A program made the position numbers and the translations under genes. From Brevundimonas goettingensis (lineage in GTDB: Bacteria > Pseudomonadota > Alphaproteobacteria > Caulobacterales > Caulobacteraceae): a DNA stretch of 64,000 bases. The stretch is from positions 1,783,001 to 1,847,000 of the forward strand of contig NZ_CP062222.1 of NCBI RefSeq assembly GCF_017487405.1. Reading direction: 5' to 3'. Positions 18,717 to 27,669 of the stretch are shown here, piece after piece. A model generated the notes under the pieces. It was not told the DNA's origin. It did not search any database and was given only the letters and a program-made list of their open reading frames with translations. The first letter of the stretch is position 1. Every line of letters begins with the position of its first letter.

Positions 18717-20198
18717 ATGAACGCTTACACCCCCTTCCCCGATACGGTCGCCGTCCCGTCCCTGCCGCACAACCTCGAGGTCGAGCAGGCGCTGCTCGGC
18801 GCGCTGATGTTCGACAACGCCATCTTCGAGCGGCTGTCCGACCGGCTGCGGGGCACGCATTTCTACGAGCCCTTCCATCAGCGGCTCTATGACGCCATCG
18901 AGGACCACATCCGCCAGGGGATGCTGGCCGAGCCGACCATCCTGATGGAGCGGTTCAAACAGGACCCGGCCTTCGCCGAGTTCGGCGGGCTGCGCTATCT
19001 GGCCGACCTGATGGACCGGGCGCCTCCGGGGGCCAATGCGCCGGACTATGCGCGCGTCGTCTACGATCTGGCCCTGCGCCGCGACCTGATCCGCATCGGC
19101 GGCGATATGATCAAGGACGCGCCGGATCCGGAGACCGCGGCCATCGACAAGATCGAACAGGCCGAACTGACCCTCTACTCCCTGGCCGAGAGCGGGGCAC
19201 CCTCGTCCGGTTTCGTCAGCTTTTCCCACGCCTTGGCCGGCGCCGTTCAGATGGCGGGCGAAGCCTATCAGCGCGAAGGCAAGCTGGCGGGTCTGGCCAC
19301 CCATCTGGACGACCTCGATTCCAAGCTGGGCGGCATGCACCCGTCCGACCTTCTGATCCTCGCGGGCCGTCCGTCGATGGGCAAGACGGCGCTGGCGACC
19401 AACATCGCCTTCAACGTGGCCCGAAACTACCGTTGGGAGCCGACCCCCGACGGCCGCAAGACCGTGTCCGGCGGCGTCGTCGCCTTCTATTCGCTGGAAA
19501 TGAGCGCCGAACAGCTGGCCATGCGGATCCTGGCCGACGCCTCAGGCGTGTCGTCCGACAAGCTCCGCAAGGGCGAGATCGACGCTTCGGACTTCGGCCG
19601 CATCCGCGACGCGGCCATCGAGATCGGCGAAAGCCCCCTCTACATCGACGCCACCGGCGGTCTGGCCATTTCCAAACTGGCCGCCCGCGCCCGCCGCCTG
19701 AAGCGGATGGAACAGGGCCTCGACCTGATCATCGTCGACTATCTTCAGCTGATCACCGTCGGCGAGGGCAACGGCAACAAGAACCGGGTGCAGGAAGTCT
19801 CCGAGATCACTGGCGGCCTGAAGGCCCTGGCCAAGGAGCTGAACGTCCCGATCATCGCCCTGTCGCAGCTGTCGCGTCAGGTCGAGCAGCGCGAGGACAA
19901 GCGGCCCCAGTTGTCCGACCTGCGGGAATCGGGCTCGATCGAGCAGGACGCCGACTGCGTGATGTTCGTGTACCGTGAGAGCTATTATCTGGGCCGGACC
20001 GAGCCGCGTGAGGGCACCGAGGAGCACCTCAAGTGGCAGGAGGACATGGATGTCCTGCAGCACCAGGCCGAAGTCGTCATCGGCAAGCAGCGCCACGGCC
20101 CCATCGGCATCGTGAAACTGAGCTTCGACGCTGACACCACCCGCTTCGGCAACCTGGCTAAGGGCTATGGCTCAAGCTTCGGCGACATTCCGGAGTGA
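18717..20198 (+). CDS. dnaB: Replicative DNA helicase DnaB
   Basis: 493 residues. DnaB is the hexameric 5'-3' helicase of the replication fork. The N-terminal primase-interaction domain (LPHNLEVEQALLGALMFDN) is followed by a linker and the RecA-like domain. Walker A is GRPSMGKTALA near residue 222, Walker B is DLIIVDYLQLI, and the arginine-finger region includes KQRHGPIGIV. A GTTAAC precedes the ATG and the ribosome-binding site is weak. The stop is about 30 bp before alr; the two may be co-transcribed. Confidence 0.97.
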   Translation: MNAYTPFPDTVAVPSLPHNLEVEQALLGALMFDNAIFERLSDRLRGTHFYEPFHQRLYDAIEDHIRQGMLAEPTILMERFKQDPAFAEFGGLRYLADLMDRAPPGANAPDYARVVYDLALRRDLIRIGGDMIKDAPDPETAAIDKIEQAELTLYSLAESGAPSSGFVSFSHALAGAVQMAGEAYQREGKLAGLATHLDDLDSKLGGMHPSDLLILAGRPSMGKTALATNIAFNVARNYRWEPTPDGRKTVSGGVVAFYSLEMSAEQLAMRILADASGVSSDKLRKGEIDASDFGRIRDAAIEIGESPLYIDATGGLAISKLAARARRLKRMEQGLDLIIVDYLQLITVGEGNGNKNRVQEVSEITGGLKALAKELNVPIIALSQLSRQVEQREDKRPQLSDLRESGSIEQDADCVMFVYRESYYLGRTEPREGTEEHLKWQEDMDVLQHQAEVVIGKQRHGPIGIVKLSFDADTTRFGNLAKGYGSSFGDIPE

Positions 20199-20229
20199 TG
20201 ACGGCCGCGACTTACGGCATAAGGCGCCC

Positions 20230-21273
20230 ATGCACGCCCCTGCCCGCCTGACCGTCGACCTCAACGCCCTCGCGCGGAACTACCAGACCCTCGGCCGGGT
20301 CAGCGGCCTGCCGGTTCAGCCGGTGGTCAAGGCGGACGGCTATGGGCTGGGCGCCGCGGCCGTGGCGACGCGGCTGATGGCCGAGGGGGCGCGAACCTTC
20401 TTCGTGGCGCGCGGAACCGAGGGGATCGCCCTGCGCGAGGCTCTGGGTCCTGAGGCGGTCATCTATGTTCTGGACGGCTGTCACGGCGATCAGGCGGCGA
20501 CGCTGAAGGCGGCGGGGATCCGACCCGTGATCAATCATGGACAGCAGCAGGCGGCCTGGACGGCGGTCGGCGGCGGCCCTTGCGGCCTGCAGATCGACAC
20601 CGGCATGAACCGGCTCGGCTTCCGCCCCGAGGACGCGCCCGAGCCATTCGAGGGGCTGGAGCTTGTCATGACCCATCTGGCCTGCGCCGACGAGCCGTCC
20701 GAGCCGATGAATACCCGCCAGCGCGACGCCTTCGCCGCCGCCACTCTGAAATATCCCGGCGTCACACGGTCCTTCGCCAACTCCAGCGGCTGCTTCCTGG
20801 GGCCGGAATTCCGGTTCGACGTCGTGCGGCCGGGCATCGGCCTCTATGGCGGCGGCCCCGAGGCGAAGGCCGACCCGCGCATCGCCGCGGTCGCCACCCT
20901 GACCGCCGAAGTGCTCCAGACCCGCGACGTGCCCGCAGGTGAAAGCGTCGGCTATTCGCGCGGTTTCATCGCCGAGACGCCCGTGCGGGTCGCCACCTGC
21001 GCCACCGGCTATGCTGACGGCCTGATCCGCGCGACCGGCACCAGCGGCTCCGGCCAGGTCTGGGTTCATGGCGAGACGCGCCGTATCCTCGGCCGGGTGT
21101 CGATGGATGTCATCGCGGTCGACATCACCGGGCTCGACGTCGCCGTCGGCGATTCCATCGAACTGTTCGGCGCGAACCGCCTCGTGGACGATGCGGCGAA
21201 GGCGGCGGGGACGATCAGCTATGAGATGCTGACCTCGGTCATGCCCCGTGTGCCGCGCGCCTATATCGGCTAG
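20230..21273 (+). CDS. alr: Alanine racemase
   Basis: 347 residues from the ATG at 20230. It interconverts L- and D-alanine to supply D-Ala for peptidoglycan. The PLP lysine is Lys34 in PVVKADGYGLGA. Further motifs are the substrate loop with DTGMNRLGF, the PLP-phosphate region ANSSGCFLG, RPGIGLYGG, and the second catalytic Tyr in VGYSRGF. The tail contains GRVSMDVIAVDITG and ISYEMLTSV. An ATG 63 bp upstream inside dnaB is in frame but not supported by the family N-terminus. Confidence 0.95.
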   Translation: MHAPARLTVDLNALARNYQTLGRVSGLPVQPVVKADGYGLGAAAVATRLMAEGARTFFVARGTEGIALREALGPEAVIYVLDGCHGDQAATLKAAGIRPVINHGQQQAAWTAVGGGPCGLQIDTGMNRLGFRPEDAPEPFEGLELVMTHLACADEPSEPMNTRQRDAFAAATLKYPGVTRSFANSSGCFLGPEFRFDVVRPGIGLYGGGPEAKADPRIAAVATLTAEVLQTRDVPAGESVGYSRGFIAETPVRVATCATGYADGLIRATGTSGSGQVWVHGETRRILGRVSMDVIAVDITGLDVAVGDSIELFGANRLVDDAAKAAGTISYEMLTSVMPRVPRAYIG

Positions 21274-21356
21274 TCGGCCAAGAAGGGCGTCAGTTCCGGA
21301 CGCACCCCACCTACAGCCCCCTGCCCGATCTCGACCGACTCCTGTAAGCCGGTCGT

Positions 21357-22721
21357 ATGGCGAGAGACGGTGCGATCTATGTGTGTCAATCCTGCGGGGC
21401 GGTGCACGGCAAATGGGCGGGGCAGTGCAACGCCTGCAATCAGTGGAACGTCATCGTCGAGGAGAGCCGTGCGGCCCCTCCCGGCGCGCTGAAGCCCGTC
21501 AGCGCTTCGAAAACACGCGGCCTGCAGTTCGAATCCCTGATGTCGGAGACGCCGGAGCCGGCGCGCATCATCACTGGGGTGACCGAATTCGACCGCGTCT
21601 GCGGCGGCGGGGTGGTGCCGGGCTCCGCCCTGCTGCTGTCCGGCGACCCGGGCGTCGGCAAGTCGACCCTGCTGCTGGACGTCGCGGGCCGCGCGGCCCT
21701 CGCGGGCGTGAAAGTGGCCTATATCTCGGGCGAGGAGGCGATTGAGCAGATCCGCTCGCGCGCCAAGCGGATGGGACTGGAGAAGGCGCCGGTGGCCCTG
21801 GCCTCGGCGACAGCGCTCCGCGACATCCTCGGCACCCTGAAGCGCGAGAAGTTCGACATCGTCATCGTCGATTCCGTCCAGACACTTTGGTCCGACGCCC
21901 ATGAGGCCGGGCCGGGCTCGGTGACCCAGGTCCGGGCCTGCGCCGGGGAGCTGGTGCGCATGGCCAAGGCGGGCGGTCCCGCCGTTGTCCTCGTGGGCCA
22001 CGTCACCAAGGACGGTCAGGTGGCCGGTCCGCGCGTGGTCGAACATATGGTCGACGCCGTCCTGAGCTTCGAGGGCGAGCGCGGCTATCCGTTCCGCATC
22101 CTGCGCGCCGGCAAGAACCGCTTCGGCGCCACCGACGAGATCGGCGTCTTCGAGATGGGCGACACCGGCCTGCGCGAGGTGTCCAATCCCTCGGCCCTGT
22201 TCCTCGGCGAGGGCAAGGAGCGGGCCCCTGGCGCCGCCGTCTTCGCCGGGATCGAGGGCTCACGGCCGGTGCTGGTCGAGATCCAGGCCCTGGTCGCCCC
22301 CTCGGCCTACGGCACGCCGCGCCGCGCGGTGATCGGCTGGGAGACGGGACGTCTGGCCATGGTTCTGGCCGTGCTGGAGGCCCGCTGCGGAATCGGCTTC
22401 GGCAATCAGGACGTCTATCTGAACGTCGCCGGGGGGTTGAGGATCAACGAGCCCGCGGCCGATCTGGCGGCGGCGGCGGCCCTGATCAGCTCCGCGACCG
22501 GCGTGCCCCTGCCCCAGGGCTGCGTCGTCTTCGGCGAGATCAGCCTGTCGGGCGAGATCCGCGCCGTCGGCCGCGCGGAAGCCCGGCTGCGCGAAGCTCA
22601 GAAACTGGGCTTCGATCACGTCCTGTCCCACCCCCTGACGGTCAAGGGGGATGGCGTTCTGGTCACAGGCGTCAGCCGATTGACGGAAGCGGTCGAACGA
22701 ATCTCGGAAAACCGCTATTAG
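21357..22721 (+). CDS. radA: DNA repair protein RadA
   Basis: 454 residues. RadA is a RecA-like, DnaB-type branch-migration helicase that helps recombination intermediates. It has an N-terminal zinc finger with four Cys (YVCQSCGAVHGKWAGQC, NACNQW), Walker A GDPGVGKSTL, the RadA-specific KNRFG motif (GKNRFGATDEIG), and a C-terminal Lon-protease-like domain (GCVVFGEISLSGEIRAVG). It follows alr by about 80 bp and precedes cvpA by 32 bp. Confidence 0.96.
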   Translation: MARDGAIYVCQSCGAVHGKWAGQCNACNQWNVIVEESRAAPPGALKPVSASKTRGLQFESLMSETPEPARIITGVTEFDRVCGGGVVPGSALLLSGDPGVGKSTLLLDVAGRAALAGVKVAYISGEEAIEQIRSRAKRMGLEKAPVALASATALRDILGTLKREKFDIVIVDSVQTLWSDAHEAGPGSVTQVRACAGELVRMAKAGGPAVVLVGHVTKDGQVAGPRVVEHMVDAVLSFEGERGYPFRILRAGKNRFGATDEIGVFEMGDTGLREVSNPSALFLGEGKERAPGAAVFAGIEGSRPVLVEIQALVAPSAYGTPRRAVIGWETGRLAMVLAVLEARCGIGFGNQDVYLNVAGGLRINEPAADLAAAAALISSATGVPLPQGCVVFGEISLSGEIRAVGRAEARLREAQKLGFDHVLSHPLTVKGDGVLVTGVSRLTEAVERISENRY

Positions 22722-22753
22722 GTCAGCGTGCCTGTTGAGGATCGCCCGCTTAC

Positions 22754-23350
22754 GTGACCGGCTTTGACGCCTTCGCCATCCTGGTCATCCTCGCCTCGGC
22801 CGCCGCCGGTTGGGTGCGCGGGGCCACGCGCGAGCTGATCACTCTGCTCAGCTTCGTGCTGGCGGCCTTCCTGGCCCTGGTCAGCCTGCCCCTGACCTCG
22901 CGGATCGGGCGGGCCCTGATCAATCCGGACTGGGCCGGGACCATCTTCGCCGCCGTCGCCGCCTTCCTGATCATCTATTTCGGCATCCGCATCTTCGGCT
23001 CGATGCTGTCGAAGCGGGCTCAGGCCCATCCGACGCTCGGCGGCGTGGATCGTATCCTCGGCGTCTTCGTCGGCGCCGGCCGGTCGCTGGTGCTGCTGGG
23101 GGCCATCCATCTGGTCATCGTCGCCGCCATGCCGGGCGACAGGACGCCCCAGTGGCTGAAGGAGGCCGCGTTGCGCCCGGTCAGCGCCGCCGCCGCCCGC
23201 GCCATCCAGTTCATCCTGCCCGGCATCGGCCGGGGGGCGGACGCGCTTTCGCCGGTCGTCGATTCCTCTGTCCGCAGAGGATTTTCCGACGATGGCGCCT
23301 TGCGTAAGCCCCAAACAGGCAATACTTCGCCCGACGCCGCCGCCCCCTGA
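22754..23350 (+). CDS. cvpA: CvpA family inner-membrane protein
   Basis: 198 residues. CvpA-family proteins are small inner-membrane proteins first linked to colicin V production; their role is still unclear, with reported ties to envelope stress. Four hydrophobic segments are seen (FAILVILASAAAGWVRG, LLSFVLAAFLALVSLP, IFAAVAAFLIIYFGIRIFG, LVLLGAIHLVIVAAMPG). The GTG start follows radA closely. cvpA directly upstream of purF is also the E. coli arrangement, which supports the assignment. Confidence 0.88.
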   Translation: MTGFDAFAILVILASAAAGWVRGATRELITLLSFVLAAFLALVSLPLTSRIGRALINPDWAGTIFAAVAAFLIIYFGIRIFGSMLSKRAQAHPTLGGVDRILGVFVGAGRSLVLLGAIHLVIVAAMPGDRTPQWLKEAALRPVSAAAARAIQFILPGIGRGADALSPVVDSSVRRGFSDDGALRKPQTGNTSPDAAAP

Positions 23351-23377
23351 ATTTCCCGCTATCATCGGAGCCCCACG

Positions 23378-24892
23378 ATGAGCAGCCTTGATCACGTTAT
23401 CTCCGCTCCGGTCGTTCACCGCGAGCACCATCGAGACGCGGATGACGACCATCCGCGTCTGGAATGCGGCGTCTGCGGCGTCTGGGGCGCATCCAATGAC
23501 GAGGCCTCCTCCATCGTGGCGCTGGGCCTGCACGCCCTGCAGCATCGCGGTCAGGAAGCCTGCGGCATCGCCGCGGTCAAGGAAGCCCGTTTCCACACCG
23601 AGCGTCACATGGGCCACGTCGGCGAGGCCTTCGGCGGCTCGGACCTGAAGGAGAGGATGCCCGGGCCCGCGGCCGTGGGCCACACCCGCTACTCCACTGC
23701 AGGCGGCAGCTTCCTGCGCAATATCCAGCCGATGTTCGCTGACCTGGACCAGGGCGGCATCGCCATCGCCCACAACGGCAACCTGACCAATTTCCACTAT
23801 CTGCGGAACCAGCTGGTCGGCGAGGGATCGATCTTCCAGTCCACCTCGGACTCCGAGGTCATCCTCCACCTCATCGCCCGCAGCCGTAAGGCCAAGATCG
23901 TCGACCGCTTCATCGACGCCCTGGCCCGGATCGAGGGCGGCTACGCCCTTGTCGCCCAGACCCGCACCAAGATGATCGGCGCCCGCGACCCGCTGGGCAT
24001 TCGCCCGCTGGTGCTGGGCCAGGTCGGCGAGGCTTGGGTGCTGGCGTCCGAGACCTGCGCGCTGGACACCATCGGCGCGACCTTCGTGCGCGACGTCGAG
24101 CATGGCGAGGTCATCGTCATCGACCATGAGGGCCTGCGCTCAATCAAGCCCTTCCCGGCGCGGGCCGCCCGTCCCTGCCTGTTCGAATACGTCTACTTCT
24201 CCCGCCCCGACAGCGTCGTGAACGGCCGCTCGGTCTATGGCGTGCGCAAGCGCATGGGCCACGGCCTGGCCCTGGAGCATGGCGTGGAAGCCGATGTGGT
24301 CGTGCCGGTGCCCGACTCCGGCGTCCCCGCGGCTCTCGGCTATGCCGAGCAGAGCGGCATCCCCTATGAGATGGGCATCATCCGCAGCCACTATCTGGGC
24401 CGCACCTTCATCCAGCCCAGCCAAGGCGCCCGACAGAAGGGCGTGGCCATGAAGCACAGCCCCAACCGGGCCGTGATCGAAGGCAAGCGCGTCGTTCTGA
24501 TCGACGACTCTATCGTGCGCGGCACAACCTCGGTGAAGCTGGTCCGCGCGGTGCGCGAGGCCGGTGCGACCGAGGTTCACCTGCGCTCGGCCAGCCCGCC
24601 GATCCTCTATCCCGACTTCTACGGTATCGACATGCCCGAGCGGGACCAACTGATCGCCGCCAACAAGACCATGGAAGAGATGCGCGAGATGCTGGAGGTC
24701 GACTCGCTGGGCTTCCTGTCGGTCGACGGTCTCTACAAGGCCATGGGCGAGACGGGCCGCAACAGCGCCCACCCGCAGTTCACCGACCACTATTTCACCG
24801 GCGACTACCCCACCCGTCTGGTGGACCGGGAAATCGAGGAAGGCGGCCGCGACGCCGTCGGTCGGCAACTTTCGCTGCTGGTGAGCGCTTAG
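23378..24892 (+). CDS. purF: Amidophosphoribosyltransferase PurF
   Basis: 504 residues. It catalyses the first committed step of purine synthesis, transferring glutamine amide nitrogen to PRPP. The glutaminase domain begins with the nucleophile Cys30 in ECGVCGVWG, so a 29-residue propeptide must be removed. Other motifs are HRGQEACGIA, GHTRYSTAG and HNGNLTN. The PRPP-binding loop is VVLIDDSIVRGTTSVKLV, and SPPILYPDFYGIDMP is typical. It lies 28 bp after cvpA. Confidence 0.96.
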   Translation: MSSLDHVISAPVVHREHHRDADDDHPRLECGVCGVWGASNDEASSIVALGLHALQHRGQEACGIAAVKEARFHTERHMGHVGEAFGGSDLKERMPGPAAVGHTRYSTAGGSFLRNIQPMFADLDQGGIAIAHNGNLTNFHYLRNQLVGEGSIFQSTSDSEVILHLIARSRKAKIVDRFIDALARIEGGYALVAQTRTKMIGARDPLGIRPLVLGQVGEAWVLASETCALDTIGATFVRDVEHGEVIVIDHEGLRSIKPFPARAARPCLFEYVYFSRPDSVVNGRSVYGVRKRMGHGLALEHGVEADVVVPVPDSGVPAALGYAEQSGIPYEMGIIRSHYLGRTFIQPSQGARQKGVAMKHSPNRAVIEGKRVVLIDDSIVRGTTSVKLVRAVREAGATEVHLRSASPPILYPDFYGIDMPERDQLIAANKTMEEMREMLEVDSLGFLSVDGLYKAMGETGRNSAHPQFTDHYFTGDYPTRLVDREIEEGGRDAVGRQLSLLVSA

Positions 24893-24920
24893 GTCCTGCA
24901 AGCTTAAGCACAGGACGCCC

Positions 24921-25271
24921 ATGGCCCAGGTTCAGCTCGGCTATTTCACGCTCGACACCGCCGACATCGGCAAGGCCAAGGCCTTTTACAGCGGCCTGTT
25001 CGGCTGGAGCTTCGACGGGGACGCGTCCAAGTCGACCTATGCCCATGTCGCCGACAGCGACCCCGCCTTCGGCTTCGTGAAGGCCGAGCACCCGGCCAGT
25101 GAGACCAACCTCTATTTCAAGGTGCCCGACATCACGGCCGCCTGCGCCCGCGTCGTCGAACTGGGCGGGAAGGCCGCTATTCCGGCGGAGAGCGCCACCG
25201 GCCTGTCCTGCACGGTCTGCGACGACCAAGGCTTCAGCTTCAGCCTCTGGCAGCCTGGGCCGGGGTTCTGA
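24921..25271 (+). CDS. VOC-fold (glyoxalase/bleomycin-resistance-like) protein
   Basis: 116 residues, one VOC domain. The pattern LGYFTLDTADIGKAKAFYSGLFGWSFD at the start and LYFKVPDITAACARVVELGGKA in the middle is characteristic of single-domain VOC proteins. The end is QGFSFSLWQPGPGF. Substrate and metal cannot be assigned. It lies 29 bp after purF, but with a small hairpin-forming sequence (GTCCTG/CAGGAC) in between, and shortly before an SDR gene on the same strand. Confidence 0.85.
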   Translation: MAQVQLGYFTLDTADIGKAKAFYSGLFGWSFDGDASKSTYAHVADSDPAFGFVKAEHPASETNLYFKVPDITAACARVVELGGKAAIPAESATGLSCTVCDDQGFSFSLWQPGPGF

Positions 25272-25307
25272 CTTTCGCCTGAAGCGCCGCCGCGCTATCA
25301 GCGCGCC

Positions 25308-26063
25308 ATGACTTTTGCCCAGCCCCTGAAAGACCGTATCGCCCTGGTTGTAGGGGCTTCGCGCGGGATCGGCTATGAGAGCGCTCTCGCCCTCGCCTGC
25401 GCCGGTGCCCACGTCGTCGCCACGGCCCGGACGCAGGGCGGGCTGGAAGAGCTGGACGACCATATCTTCCGCGAGACGGGTCGACACGCGACCCTCGTTC
25501 CGTTCGATCTGGTTGACGGCGGCGGCATCGATCGGCTGGGCGGCGCCATCTTCGAGCGGTTCGGCAAGCTGGACATCTGGGTCAATGCGGCGGCCACCCT
25601 CGGGGCCGCCGGCCTGACGCCCGTGGCCCATCTTGACCCGCGCGGCTGGGCCAAGATCGAGAAGACCAATTTCACCTCGGTCTTCCGCCTGATCCGCTCG
25701 CTGGAGCCGCTGCTGCGCCTGTCGGACGCCGGTCGCGTGATCCACCTGACCTCCAGCCTGGCGACCACGCCACGCGCCTTCTGGGGCGCCTATGCCGCGA
25801 CCAAGGCGGGCGCCGAGGCCATGATGAAGGCCTGGGCCGACGAGATCGAATCCACGCCGATGCGGGTCTCGGTCCTCGATCCCGGACGGATGCGCACCGC
25901 CATGCGCGGTCAGGCCTTCCCCGGCGAGGATCCCGAGACCGTGCCGCACCCGTCGGAGCTCGCCCCCCTGATCGTCGAACTGGCGCGCCCCGACCTGACG
26001 CCGCCCCTGACCGTCTCCTTCAAGGAATGGCGCGAGGGGATTTCGGGCGAGGCCCTGGTCTAG
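25308..26063 (+). CDS. SDR family NAD(P)-dependent oxidoreductase
   Basis: 251 residues. Classical short-chain dehydrogenase motifs are visible: Rossmann VVGASRGIGYESA near residue 17, the NAA variant of NAG in IWVNAAATLG, catalytic Ser in HLTSSLATT, and YAATKAG. The segment DPGRMRTAMR marks the substrate-side loop. The closest general class is YciK-type or related SDRs, but substrate is unknown. It is 36 bp downstream of the VOC gene, so the two may be expressed together. Confidence 0.9.
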   Translation: MTFAQPLKDRIALVVGASRGIGYESALALACAGAHVVATARTQGGLEELDDHIFRETGRHATLVPFDLVDGGGIDRLGGAIFERFGKLDIWVNAAATLGAAGLTPVAHLDPRGWAKIEKTNFTSVFRLIRSLEPLLRLSDAGRVIHLTSSLATTPRAFWGAYAATKAGAEAMMKAWADEIESTPMRVSVLDPGRMRTAMRGQAFPGEDPETVPHPSELAPLIVELARPDLTPPLTVSFKEWREGISGEALV

Positions 26064-26140
26064 GCCGACCTTCGTCACGTCAGGCCGCCGTTCGTCCCAC
26101 GGGACTGGGCGCAGGCGAGTCGGCGGGTCACGGGTCAGGC

Positions 26141-26821
26141 ATGACCCTTCCCGATCCCTTCCTCCCGCTTTTGATCGTCCACATCAGCACGGGCCTCGGC
26201 GCCGTCGTGGTCGGCGCCCTGCCCATCCTGACCCGCAAGGGCTCGCGCCTGCACAGGCTCTCTGGCCGGGTCTTCGCCGTCCTGATGTCCACGCTTCTGG
26301 TCTGCGCCTGGGGGATGACGGCGCTGAGGCCGAACGCCTATTTCCTCGCCCTGTCCTCGGCCGCGTCGCTGGGGCTGTTCTCTGGGTTGCGGGTGCTGGG
26401 GCGAAAGCGGCCCGACCTGCGCGCCTCGGATCGCGCCCAACCCATCGACTGGATCGCCACCCTGGGCGCCGTCGGGATCGGGCTGTTCAGCGTCTGGCTG
26501 GCTCTGACCGGCCATCAGGACACGCCGCCCCAGATCCTGATCGCCCTAGCCTATGGGTCGCTGTCGATCGGCGGCTGGGACCTGTGGCGGTTCGCGCGCC
26601 CCACGGACTGGCCCTTTAGCCCCGAACTGTGGACCTATGAGCATCTCTGGAAGATGGTGGGCGCCTATAGCGCGGTGCTGTCGGCCTTTTCCGGCAATTT
26701 CCTGACCTTCATTCCCTCGCCCTGGAGCGCCCTTTGGCCGACGGTCGTCTTCCAGTCGCTGAGCCTGATCTGGCTGGTCAGCCTGCTGGTTCGCAAGCGT
26801 CGGGTTCCCGTCCCGGCATGA
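26141..26821 (+). CDS. Integral membrane protein (DUF2306-like)
   Basis: 226 residues from the ATG at 26141. Six or more hydrophobic segments are seen, such as LLIVHISTGLGAVVVGALPIL, VFAVLMSTLLVCAWGM, ATLGAVGIGLFSVWLAL and VVFQSLSLIWLVSLLV. The pattern HISTGLGAVVVGALPILTRKGSRLHR plus HRLSGRVFAVLM resembles DUF2306-type predicted membrane proteins. The 3' end overlaps the LytTR gene by ATGA, implying a functional pair. The role is unknown. Confidence 0.78.
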   Translation: MTLPDPFLPLLIVHISTGLGAVVVGALPILTRKGSRLHRLSGRVFAVLMSTLLVCAWGMTALRPNAYFLALSSAASLGLFSGLRVLGRKRPDLRASDRAQPIDWIATLGAVGIGLFSVWLALTGHQDTPPQILIALAYGSLSIGGWDLWRFARPTDWPFSPELWTYEHLWKMVGAYSAVLSAFSGNFLTFIPSPWSALWPTVVFQSLSLIWLVSLLVRKRRVPVPA

Positions 26822-27669
26822 GGCCCCGCCTGCGATTGAAAGCCCTGCCCTTCCCGGCCCTGATGGCCGGTCTGGCGCTCTACAGCTACGGCGCCACGGC
26901 GGTGTCGGCGGCGTGGTTCCTCAGGCGCGACTTCGGCCTCGACGTCACGGAGTCCATCGGCTGGGCGGCGCTCCTGTTCTCGCCCTGGGTGGCGGTCGGG
27001 GTGATGGTCTGGGCGATCCTCAGCCTGCTAGGCGACCGGGCGAAGAGCATGGGAATCCTGGCGATCCTCATCGTTCCCATCGTGCCCCTCGCCGCCCTGA
27101 TATCGACCGGCATCGATCAGGCCATGCGCCATGCCGACTGGTCCTGGGGCGAGATAGCCGCCCGCGCCATCGACCGGCTGCCGGTCGCCATCCTGCTCTA
27201 CACCGCCCTCGCCGCCGCCGGACTGGCCGCGGCCTGGTGGCGACGCACCGACCTCCAGCGTCGCGAGATGGAAGCGCTCCGGGCCGCTCTAGACGCCGTC
27301 CGCACCGAACAGGCCATCGCCGCCCGCGCGCCGGATGCGCCCACGCCCCTGATCGTCTCGGTCGGACGCGGGCGGGCCCCGGTTCTGCCCGCCGAGATCG
27401 AATGGGTGTCCTCGGCCGGAAACTACGCCGTCGTTCACTGGCGCGATCAGGAGGGGCTGCTGCGCGAGCCCTTGCAGCAGTTGGAGGCGCGGCTGGCGCC
27501 GGCCGGCTTCGCCCGCGTCCACCGCTCGACCCTGATCAATCTGGCCCATGTCGCCGAACTGAGGCCGCTGGCCGACGGCGCCTGGCGCGCCACCCTCGAC
27601 AGCGGCGCGGAACTGGTGATCAGCCGGAGCTATCGCGACGCCGTCCTCAGACGCCTTGGTCGAAGCTGA
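26818..27669 (+). CDS. Membrane-anchored LytTR-family DNA-binding regulator
   Basis: 283 residues. The N-terminal half has four hydrophobic helices (residues about 10-140), then a short coiled linker rich in Arg/Glu/Ala. The C-terminal LytTR domain spans about residues 180-280: IEWVSSAGNYAVVHWRD, LLREPLQQLEARL, GFARVHRSTLINLAHVAEL and the final SRSYRDAVLRRL. No receiver domain is present, so this is a one-component membrane regulator. ATG overlaps the stop of the preceding membrane protein gene (ATGA), which may be its sensory or regulatory partner. Confidence 0.88.
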   Translation: MRPRLRLKALPFPALMAGLALYSYGATAVSAAWFLRRDFGLDVTESIGWAALLFSPWVAVGVMVWAILSLLGDRAKSMGILAILIVPIVPLAALISTGIDQAMRHADWSWGEIAARAIDRLPVAILLYTALAAAGLAAAWWRRTDLQRREMEALRAALDAVRTEQAIAARAPDAPTPLIVSVGRGRAPVLPAEIEWVSSAGNYAVVHWRDQEGLLREPLQQLEARLAPAGFARVHRSTLINLAHVAELRPLADGAWRATLDSGAELVISRSYRDAVLRRLGRS

